A stretch of 60,000 bases of DNA from Antedon mediterranea. Its lineage: Eukaryota > Echinodermata > Crinoidea > Comatulida > Antedonidae. The position numbers were made by a program, and so were the translations under genes. The notes beneath the pieces were generated by a model. It did not search any database. It worked only from the letters and a program-made list of their open reading frames with translations, and was not told where the DNA came from. The DNA lies in the NCBI RefSeq assembly GCF_964355755.1, contig NC_092676.1:27574288-27634287 (forward strand). The letters are read 5' to 3'. Of the stretch, positions 25,157 to 35,600 are shown piece by piece (positions within the stretch are counted from its first letter, which is position 1; the number at the start of each line of letters is the position of its first letter).

Positions 25157-27880
25157 AATAGCCTCTGTATCAGGGGATTACCACCTATCTGATAGGAAAG
25201 TGATTAATTTACTATTGGTAATCCTTGGCCAAATGTGCCTAAAGGCATAACATACAAATAAATATTTACCCTAAAAGGATACAAAAGAAAGAAATTGAAA
25301 TCTTGAATTCAGTAGGATTCAATATTGATTGTTTATGCAGTACAGAAGTCAGAGGCTCCACACATTCTGGGGCAATGTTCTATCTTATCAGAAGTTGACT
25401 ACAGTAGTTCACAAATGGTTTTAAAATGAAACAAACTTATTGTTTTGAAATATTTCGGAAGTTTTGTCTTTTTTAAAGCAGACAAATCTAAAAATTGGTC
25501 TAAAATAAATATTTTCATTGGACATGTTTGTAAAATCTGTAAATTAATTGTAAAAAGATTTCTTTATAAGATTGTTGACATGACTTTTGAAATGAACTGT
25601 TACCTTTAAAACAGTATAGGCTTTGTTGTATTGCTTGTGTTTTTGTTGCAAAGTATAAAGTTATGATTTGTGAACAATTGATATCCTTTTTCTTAGCAGT
25701 AGAAAAAAAAAAAATTATTTTGAAAGTCATTCAACCAATGTATGTTTACACTTCTTAGATGGAATGCGTAGTAATGGGTATTTCTTTGGCTATGGAGGTA
25801 AAACTAAAATCAAATTCATCTATAATGTTTTTATTTAATGTACGCCTTTTAGAAAACAGACAGTTTAAATAAAAATCGCTTTTTTTGTATGCTATTGTAT
25901 TATTATTCAGGTGAAACATGTACTGTACCCTTTAACGTGGTGGACATTAAACGAGTAGAACGTTAAGTGATATAATGTCAGAGGTCAAATTCTATGTCAA
26001 AATTGTTGCTTAGATTAAAGGCTACTACAGTGATTATATTTCACAGCTTTGTTGATTGCTTCGAGAGCATTTCCTTTGCCTTCTTCATCCTAATTTTCTC
26101 GGCCAACTGATATTAAAAAATTATGGAAAGACGTCCAGAGAGAAAATACAGGTATTGCATTACAAGACACATTGTCAGAAATTACGCTAATAATATAAAA
26201 TTACAAGATATTGAATTCTTGAATAGAAAGTTTTCACACTAAAGGGTCATCAAAAATAAGTACCATGCATTAAGATGACCTTTGACCTAATTCTTTGAAT
26301 GTACAGTACCGTATTGTATATTTTAACTTTTGAAAGTTTCACAGAAATCGGAGTGCTCCTACTCAGACAGTACATTGACTGTGTTAGTTAATTTACAGTA
26401 TCCCCTTTTTGGCTGTCAGGCTAGTAAAAGGTAGCCAACTAGCCCTATTGAAGTCCAGAAAAAGTCCTACCGCTAAACTTCTGCTGTTAATGTTACTAGT
26501 CCACCTGGCATGAAACAAAGTGTAGTTGGTCTATAGTCGATTTTGTTGGGCTAGTTTACTTACAGTATTTCAAATCAAGCATATTCGATGGTTAAACAAC
26601 CATTTGAACTTTGTTTCAAAGTGTTGCACAATTATTATAAACTGTACAGCTAAATAGATACGTTCATGATTGGGCAACATAAAATAATTTACAAGAAGTC
26701 GTTGAGGTGTATGTCAATAGTTATTCATCCATATTCAACAGAATTCCTTCACAACTATGATAGAAAATTATAGATAGCCTTGACTCTGTAACTCCAATGA
26801 ATATTAAATATTTAATACTAGTTTCAGTGTTGTCCTGTTAATAGGGAGTTTCAATTGTAGTTTTTAATACTGTACAGTGATAACAGGTATATTACTGTTT
26901 GTGTAATGTAAGAATATAAAAACATGAACTTAAAGCTCAGATACAGGCATGAATTTTAAATATAATATCTGGTTAATTGTACATAAATCAAATATTTGTA
27001 ACAGAAATCAAGACAAAAAAGCATGAATTTCTCTTAATATGGTCAAATACAAAACTTGGCAAAAATTTGCCATAAAAACCAGGAAGACTTTTTTTCAGTA
27101 GTTAGGTAGTTTAACCTATGTAATAACATGTCTGGTGACTCCCTAGAAGGTGAAAAAAGATGGTGGATATACGGTGGATAATTTTTGCATTAGCATGAAA
27201 ATAAAAATCTGAAGTTGAATAAAAATACTAGAAATGTAAAATTCAAGTTATATTACCTATATTTAGTCATTTGATAACATTTTTTACCACACCGTTTATT
27301 TTTCATAGCTTTTTAAAATGCCTCTCTATTTACAAAATTTGTGTATAAAAGAATAGAGATTTTACTGTGTAAGTTGAACTATCCCCCCACTGATAAGAAA
27401 GTGCTTATTTTCAACAAGCTCGTGTAACACAAATAAAATCCCAAAAATTATGAAACATAGGGGAAACTATAGATCGATAATTATTGGAATGTATGATCAA
27501 TAGAAATGTTTTGCCCGCACCTGGCCTTTAAAAGGTAGGAAGTTTAAAGGCATGCTGCACATAATATATTTCAATAAAAAAATTACAATTAAAAGAGTTA
27601 AAATTATATTAAAAATAATTGGTTGGAAATATTAAATTACTGTCGGCATAAAAAAAAAATGTGAAAAAAAAAATTTCTTTGAATAGGCAATTTATTTTTA
27701 ATTTCAACATATTAATTATTAACTTGACCACAAAAGTATATGGGAAAAAATTATTTACCAATAATAATACTAGTAAAACAGATACCGGAAGCCAATATTG
27801 TCCAGAAATCAATAAGATTCTGGTTAAATGACTGTAAGGGTTTTAATTTTGTTTTGTTTTCAATGAAAATGAATAAAGTT

Positions 27881-27973
27881 GTCATACCACTACTGTATTT
27901 GGGCATATCACTATCATATTTGTTGGGTACACACTTTTTTTGTCAAACTAGTTTGATAGTGTAGACAGAGCTT
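27881..27973 (-). mobile_element. MITE-1 copy 4 (truncated)
   Basis: Only the CTAGTTTGATAGTGTAGACA-GAGCTT end and two internal units remain. The other end is missing. Confidence 0.75.
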
Positions 27974-28348
27974 TTTCAAACAAACTTTATTTCATTCAGT
28001 TTTTCATGTTTTGGAGGGACAATACATTTTTAAGAGTTGAAAATATCAAATAATTGAGTTTTAGATAGAATATTAATGTACAGTAGTACTATGTACTGTT
28101 GAATAAATGAATTACCTCCGATTGCCCCCTCATTACATCATGTAATCTATGGCGATGTTGAATGTTTCCTTTTGTACATTAATGTAATGAATATTTATTA
28201 ACGATTTCCGTTTGCAATCCTTGAACATTAAGTGGATGTTATTTATGTCTTTACGCCTGCCTGCCATTATCATTGGGTGTGGCATCAATAGTATTTGTCT
28301 ATGTATCATTACATTTTAAGGCGTACTACTGTATAATGGATCTATTGG

Positions 28349-28880
28349 TGGTAGGTGTGTGGATACTGTACTTTACGGTTATTTGCTTTTGTAAGGTGAT
28401 TGGTTTAAGTCTACATGTTAACTATAAGCAAATGTATAGGTTGATTTAAAGGTACACATCCTCTAAATGCATGTCACTGGTTCAAATCCTACTGTAGTTG
28501 TACTGTTGTACTTGTGAGTGTTGGTGATTCAATGGGTGTGTGGATACTTACGGTTTTCTGCTTTTATATGGGGATTGGTTGAAGTCTACATTTTGACATG
28601 CAAATATGTATAGATTGTAAATGTATAGGTTAATTTAAGGTACCCATCCTGAATGAATGTCAATGGTTTAAATCCTAGCTGTGCCCAGTACTACTCTACT
28701 ACTGTAGCTATTGAATGTGGGTGGTTTAATGGGTATACAGTAGCTGATAATGTACAGCTTTATATACTGTAGGTTAGTTTAGTCTATGTTGAATAAACCT
28801 GCTGTGTATAGTGTAGCTTGTTCAAGTCTGTGTTGACTAGTGTAAATGTAGAGTTGGTTTTAAAGTACCGTATCTTCCTC
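28349..28880 (+). repeat. ~180-bp imperfect tandem array, about 3 copies, with tRNA-like box B
   Basis: GGGTGTGTGGATACT recurs at about 28355 and 28535, and a weaker third unit starts near 28730. Each of the first two units contains a box-B-like word (GGTTCAAATCC near 28480, GGTTTAAATCC near 28666). This suggests the unit includes part of a tRNA-derived element. Confidence 0.6.
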
Positions 28881-29514
28881 ATGCATATTATCATTGACTG
28901 AACTCTTAGTTCATCAACTGAAACCTCATACTTTCCAAATTAGCTTAATCTTATTTTCTTATGCCATTAGAATTTAATTAGGATTTATTTATTCATAATT
29001 CTTTTTCCAGAGTTGAATATAAATATTTTTCATTAAGTTTAGAGTTTGTCTAATTTATTTAATAAACCAACCACCCACCAGCATGCAGTAATCCGAAAAT
29101 GATTATTGTAAAGATTCATTTTTTTCATTCCATTTTAATATTTCCATTTATTCAGTAATATAACATATTTTCAACTCATTACTTACAAATGGCAATTGTT
29201 GAATTGATGAAATCGCTAAGAAATTTACATTTTCAATTTACAAGCTTGACATAATTATGCATGATTTATCGTTCTATAGGATCTTGACAATTTTATTCTA
29301 CTTAAAAACTGTTTACTATACCTGGGATTTCTAATATTGACGGCGGAAGTGTTTTACTGTCGGTGTACATAATAATAAGGGAAGATTCTGTTTTAAACGA
29401 TTATTGAAATTATCAGGGATTTAGATATGAAATTTTAGGAGCAGGTAGGTACATTTTGAAATGTATTCACCATAATTCTTATGAATAAATTATATTAAAT
29501 AAGATCGACAATGA

Positions 29515-29590
29515 TGACCATCCGAGAATGATGGCCATCAGATAAAGATGACCATCAGAGAATAATGATTGTCAGAGGATGACCATTACA
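29515..29590 (+). repeat. Short ~22-bp repeat cluster
   Basis: GATGACCATC(A/C)GAGAATGAT variants recur about four times. Non-coding. Confidence 0.55.
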
Positions 29591-29774
29591 TAAAGTAACA
29601 GTTCGCTAGAACAGTCCAGATCTTGATGGCTAAAGTTAAGGGTGGGTAGGGAAAAAAACTTACTTTTAAATATATTCAGAGGTTGGATGGATGCTGTGTT
29701 GAAAATAGGCTCAGTGAAAAGCCACCTCTCCACTTTCCCCTCCTAGTACAATGATATCCTCCAATTGTTCAATC

Positions 29775-29822
29775 TTGAGGTGGGCAGGGCATCTAGGAAG
29801 GATACACGATGGTAAGTAAATA
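29775..29822 (+). pseudogene. LINE ORF2 fragment, left part (split by family A copy 2)
   Basis: Translation in one frame gives LRWAGHLGRIHDGK, the conserved block found near the C-terminus of endonuclease/reverse transcriptase polyproteins of non-LTR retrotransposons. The matching downstream part lies across the inserted element at 30656-30850. It is decayed: a stop follows and the frame changes. Confidence 0.6.
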
Positions 29823-30655
29823 CCATATATTTCGGTGTATAAGTCGCACTTTTGACACGCAAATTTGACCTCTAAATTAAGGGTACACCGAACATAAATG
29901 CCTCACCACACAGATTGTACATATCGTCACCTCGTTGGGGATTCCCCTCGTTGGCTAGGCCTAGACTAGCTACAGTGTACTAACGTAACGGCAACTTGCT
30001 TCTGCCTAGTTTTCAAGGCATTTTAGCGTGATGTTATACTAAATATGATGAAAAGATTTGTTCATTTGGAGCTGTTTTAGGCGCTCCGATAACATTTCAT
30101 TTGTAAACGTTTACGATTGGAATAGGATTTATTTATAGTTATACGCACGATCGCCGACCGCCGTACCCTCAGCGCAAGCCCTTCTTGGTGGCGGCCACAT
30201 GGTCTACGGTATTCGACTAGTATATTCTCCAGTTGATTCAAGCATGGACCTAGCGTATACACTTCTCGGATACATAGATACTAATCGAATACGATTGTCT
30301 GTGAAAACGTGCGCCCTCTCGAAATGATTGAGCGAGGCTAGCCCAAACACGTGCGTGTTACACACACGGTCATGCCCTCGATGTTGCAGGTGCGAAACTC
30401 ATGAATAACAAGTTAGAAAGAACTTGTTGAGGCTGGGCGCGGCCGAGCCTAGGTAAGAAAAACCCTAAATAAAGGACTCCGTTGTAGATATAACAAGATA
30501 TATTATTACAATAATATTGATTACAATTTAAAAAAACATTGTTTTGATGAAATATAAAGTGCGTCTTATACATCGACGATATATAAAATACCGATATTTT
30601 ACTCTCAGGGGGTGCGTCTTATACACAGGTGCGACTTATACACCGAAATATACGA
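29823..30655 (+). mobile_element. Family A palindromic-ended element, copy 2 (833 bp)
   Basis: Ends CCATATATTTCGGTGTATAA and the inverse, flanked by TA (29821-29822, 30656-30657). Same orientation as copy 1, with one internal deletion near 29883. It has inserted into a LINE coding fragment. The minus-strand frame at 30370-30573 recurs in copy 3 but has no recognisable domain. Confidence 0.85.
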
Positions 30656-30850
30656 TAGACACAATTGGCAACCATTATATGGGAAAATAAAGAGGGGTAG
30701 ACCTCATTCGAGATGGAGGGATGGGCTCATCAGACACTGGTACCACAACATGGCCAAGATTTATGAAAGGAATAACTGGCACCAGTTGGAGGAGGCCTTA
30801 GCCCAGCAGTGGGACGATATAGGCTCAAGAAGAAGTTCAATTTTAAGTTA
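30656..30850 (+). pseudogene. LINE ORF2 fragment, right part
   Basis: One frame reads GRPHSRWRDGLIRHW and EERNNW-like to QQWDDIGSRR. This is the familiar arginine/tryptophan-rich C-terminal end of non-LTR reverse transcriptase polyproteins (GRP..RW.D, then W..L..A..QQW). It continues the fragment at 29775-29822. It is a dead remnant with at least one frameshift and no 3' UTR recognised. Confidence 0.7.
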
Positions 30851-31765
30851 AGTTGATGGGTTTCAACATCTGTAGGCTCTGTGACCTCACCTAGACCGCA
30901 CCTAGTCTAACTGCGATATTTCTACCATAGCATATCCTGTTTTTGATATTTCATTCAAACGACCTGACATCACATGACCATTACAAATTTGAAAGTTGGC
31001 TTATTTATATTACAGTATAGTATAGTATAGTATAGTATAGTCAGGTATCCACAATCTGCACTCACTTCATAAAATTATAAGAACCTTATTTACAGTACAA
31101 TGAAATTATGGAAAATTGTAATACTAATAAAACTATACATAATTATGAAATAAAATGTTTTGTTATTGAAATTGTTTGTGTTGCAAAGAAATTGGATTTA
31201 CTTTAATGGTGTTAATATAATAATAGGTTATTTTTTCGAAAGCTCCCTTTTTTCCCTTTTTTCGAAAGCTCCCTTTTATGTATTTTCTCATAGAAAGTTA
31301 AGGACATTGAACTTGCATTATTGATATGAATAATAACATTGATATATATCTCATTGCTATTTTACTATTCAAGTAATTTAATAATAAAATGTTATGGTTG
31401 AGTAAATACACTGCATAAAATTTGTCCTATATCATTTTCATCTATGATTAATGATGAGCTTTCATAATAAATTTACATTATTAACAATTTAAAGATGCCG
31501 ATTGCTACGGATCAGCTGTGTCGTATATTTCAAAGCTTTATTTTCCTGGATTTCCCATTTAAAATATGGAATTATATTATTAGTAGTTGACCTATTTCTG
31601 TAAAGTACAATCAGAGATAGTGTAGTGTGATTTGTTTAAGTTAATTTTGATGCTACATGTCTACACAGGTGTGGCACACAGTTCCTTTCCAGCTGATTGT
31701 CGGCGTTGAGGGAGTCCTTCCGCCGGCAGCTTAAGACCTTTTTTGCATTACCAGTTTTATGTTGA

Positions 31766-31908
31766 AAGCTCTGTCTATACTATCAAACTTTGTTTATGTG
31801 ACAATATATGGACATGATGATGTCATATCACTGCCATATTTGGGCATGTCATATTTGTGCACATCATACTTTTTTTTGTCAGAACTAGTTTGATTGTGTA
31901 GATATAAA
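31766..31908 (-). mobile_element. MITE-1 copy 5
   Basis: Left end AAGCTCTGTCTATACTATCA continuing to the TTTATGTGACA-type arm. The right end is decayed (CTAGTTTGATTGTGTAGATA), with no clear TA on that side. Confidence 0.78.
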
Positions 31909-32251
31909 ATAATGTAATAATGTTGTGGAGCTAAATATTATACTAGCTGGAAATAATTTGATATTTTTAACCACATCCTTTACTAATACTAATAGTGCAT
32001 TTATGAAATTCTAAACTTCCTTTTCTTTTGTAAAAATATTGTACACTCTATAGTAAAGTCAGTAAAGGATTCTAATTTATAAGAAATTTAGAATATAAAT
32101 GAATTATTGATACTAATAATAAAATCATGACTCTTTTCAATTTGTGATTCTATTTGACTAATCAATTGATCCTTGGAGTAAGCATGAATTGAATGAGGCC
32201 GCGGTCGTGGGGTAAAAAGGATTACGCTTGCATTACCTCTGTTGTACAGTA

Positions 32252-32299
32252 GGGTCAACCATGGAGAAATCAGTTAACTGATTTCTCCATGGGTCAACC
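32252..32299. repeat. 30-bp perfect palindrome bracketed by 9-bp direct repeats
   Basis: Positions 32261-32290 form a perfect palindrome centred on GTTAAC (arm ATGGAGAAATCAGTT). Both sides carry the identical GGGTCAACC (32252-32260, 32291-32299), and the palindrome extends 2 bp into them to 34 bp. This looks like an insertion with target duplication, or a templated repair event. It lies 196 bp upstream of DNAI7 exon 2. Confidence 0.9.
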
Positions 32300-32495
32300 G
32301 AATATGATGTTTGGATCTGTCAAGTTAGAATGAGTGACAGCTGTCACCTGTCCGTCAAACATCACCTGTGTTATAATTTGTTGTAGCCTGGCTTTACCCC
32401 CTATTTATAAGGTTAACTTACACATATCCCTTTTAGTGCATGTGTTGGACTTTTGTAAACTCGCATCATTTCAAATTGCTTGGTTTTTTTTATAG

Positions 32496-32601
32496 CCGCC
32501 AAAACCGAAGTCACCGGTGAAAGGGAAGAAACCGAAACAGACCAAGGCAGAGAAGGAAAGACAGAAGAAAGAAGAAGCTGAAAGAAAACTGAGGGAAGAA
32601 G
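32496..32601 (+). CDS. DNAI7: DNAI7 exon 2
   Basis: Acceptor TTTTTTTATAG; 35 codons plus one base; donor GTATGT. It encodes a basic start (PPKPKSPVKGKKPKQTK) running into a charged helix (AEKERQKKEEAERKLREE). The first codon is complete, so it needs a phase-0 upstream exon. Intron 2 (32602-33299) holds the inverted-repeat copy at 32998-33215 and a pyrimidine tract; nothing else is seen in it. Confidence 0.88.
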
Positions 32602-35600
32602 GTATGTGAAGAAAAGACAAATTTAATATTAATTGATTCTGAAAAAAAATAAACGGGTCCAAAGTAGAAGTATCCAGTATCTCAATTCCTGGAAGAATTA
32701 AAGATAATATTCAATGTGTGTAATAATTATAATTAAGATCAAAGTTCATTTTGGGTGTGTTAGTAAAATGATATGAATATGAAAAGTGAAGTACTTGACA
32801 AGTTGATGAAAAGTGAAATTTGATTAGCTCTAGGGATTGTTACATATCATATGAGATAAACATGTTAGATTAAAAAATAAAAAGTAACTGTTCTCGGCTG
32901 GATTGAAAAAAAGATGAATTATGTGAATAAATTACCTTAATTCTCTTTGCAGCACTGTAGAAACAATATTAAACGTAAAGTTATCAATTAAAAGTCTATT
33001 CCCTACGTTTTTTAGATCTAATTTAAGGTCACAAACTACATTTAATATAAAAATAAATACATACATTCATTCATTCATTCATTTATTCAATATTATGTAG
33101 GACACTGGCCCAAGTACAATAATACTTTATGGTCCTATTGCGATAACTATTTTTGTCTTCAAACCGTTAAAAATGTGAAAAATAAAGTCGATTCTAATAA
33201 CTTAAGCGGCCTGCTATAAATCCCAACATGCATTGCGAGCGGATTGATATTTTTATGTTTCTTCTGTGATTCAATCTTTTTTTTTTTTAACTTTTCAAGA
33301 AGAGGCACGTTTAAAAGCGGAACAAGAGGAAAAAGAACACCAAGAAAAGGAACGTCTTGAGAATGAAGAGCGATCACGTATAGAGGCCGAGGTAGACACT
33401 TTTAATTGATTTTTTAGGCCGACCGCATTTCTGTCCTATTTCTGCTCCCAAATAACTGTTTTAATTAAAATGGTATATTAACTTGTTGTTAGTTTGCGCA
33501 GCAGACACAAGATCTTGGAAAACGAAAACAATGTAATCAAGGCATTTTACAAATAGAATAAATTACAATAATAAGCGTATTTATTAATAGTCCTATTTTC
33601 TGTGAATATTCTAAATTTATATTGATAAATATCACATGTCTATATTTTGTTTATATTTGTCTTATCTCATATTTCTCTAGGGACATGTACTTAGCTTAAA
33701 AATCCCCATTCAGTAGATTGACCTGTGAGGACTATAATGTCACTCATATCAGGTTGAAGCACTTGAAATTGTCACAGATTCGTCCTTGCACCAGTCACTT
33801 GTCTGATCCTCAGGTCCTAAATTGACTGACATTATAAAATAATATAATTGGTTCCATTTTGATAAAATTACAGTGGAAATGTTCATTTTGTCTATTTTTT
33901 ATAACTAAGCAAAACTTGATATTGCTTCTATTCTACATGCTGTTTTCTCTATCGGAGTTAAGCTCTGTCCACACTATAAACTTTATGTGACAAAAATGTG
34001 CACATATATGGACATCATGATGTCATATCACTACCATATTTGGGCACATCATGCTTTTTTTTGTCAAACTAGTTTGATAGTGTAGACAAGGCTTTATATT
34101 GTCATAGTTACATTGTTTAGTTTGTTCTGCAATCAACAAACACAAAAAATACTTTTCCAGGAAAACAGATAAGATTCATATTTTAGTTATGAGATATTGG
34201 CTCAAAATGAGGTATTATTTTTCATATCATAATTCATAATTTGGCACAAGTATCTGTTCAATGGGGTTGAGGTAGTACCTTCATGGTCCTTGATTTGTCC
34301 CCTTTATAATTTCTTCCATCAACCCTTGCTCACACAAATAGTAACTGTTCTGAATTGTTTCTGAATCTACCCTTATCAATACACACTTGTCCATTAGTAT
34401 TTCCACTACAAATTCCAGTGGCCCTTTACGATGTGTTCAACGACACTACTTCATTAAGGCGTATTGTTTTATTTCAGGAGAAAGAGCAGCATACTGCTGA
34501 GGTTACGGAACTCGGCAACATTCTTCATGGCAACGCGACAGCTCTACAGAATGTTCTGGAAGAAAGGAGGTCAAAGGCTAAGGTAAGGTGATTGAGTTAG
34601 ACTCCATAGGTAAATTTGAGGGTATTTTGTTCTCACTAGGGATCAACTTATTTTTTGATTGCCAAATTTACTACCAGACAGCAAACCTAAAATTGTATGG
34701 GAACCTTTTAATAATCTGTTGAATGATTTAGATGAAATGAATGAGGTTTTATAAAGATTGACCTATTATTAAATATTGGAATGAGTTGTACATGGTTATT
34801 TAAATAATTAAATTAAATAAGTTTTCACATAATGTCTTGGTATTTATAATATTTTATAAAGAATGTATTCTGATAATTTAGTGTGAACTAAAGCTAACCT
34901 ACAAATTAAGCTTGCATTCACATGGCTTCTCCTTTGAGAAATGAAATAAAGCTAAATTACTGATGAGCAGAGGTTGCTAACGATCGCGCTTTGTTGCTGA
35001 TGCAACCCCTTGATCACTTGTGTTGAATAAATTACTGAAATTAAATGAAAAAGCGTAGATTAGGACCGGGCCCAACTAGCAGGGGTTGCGGAAACTAACG
35101 ATGTAGCTTTGTTGCTGATGCAGCACTTGATCGCTTGTGTCAAATAAATAAACGAAATTAAATGAAAAAGCGTAGGTTCAGTGTGAACTAGGCTTGTTGA
35201 TTTGTTGTATTGACAGTATAAACAAGTCAACTCTTACATTAAGACAGTGAAAGATTGATGGTAAATTCATTAGATTTTATTAAATCTTTCTAGCAGAGTG
35301 CTGGATAATACTTCATGCATTACTGTAGGTGATTCTTACCTTTTAGCTATTGTGTATTCTAATATGTAAGCATCATAGCCATTGTTTTATAGCACAGCTA
35401 GCAATGGCATTTTGTAAATGTTAATCATTCAATCATCTTGTTAGCTGTACCACGAACTATCTTTTAAGTTTTTTAAATATCTTCACTAAATTGGAAAAAG
35501 TCCTATTTTAATGTGATTTTTTTCGTTTCATATTGTTTGTGTTTTAAATGGAATTTTGTTATTCTGAAATAAATCGATCTATCAATCAATCAATATTATA

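Larger units (their letters stand above)
6655..32495 (+). other. Presumed DNAI7 intron 1: repeat-filled, no further gene recognised
   Basis: No open frame here looks like a conserved protein apart from LINE pieces. Between the listed repeats, the stretches 6661-7975, 14220-15290, 15540-18400, 18600-19740, 20650-23690, 25160-27880, 27975-28340 and 31045-31765 show nothing I can assign. The block at 21180-21560 has repeat-like homopolymer-rich sequence. A small repeat at 31248-31272 holds CGAAAGCTCCCTTTT twice. A TATAG pentanucleotide run lies at 31015-31041. Confidence 0.5.
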
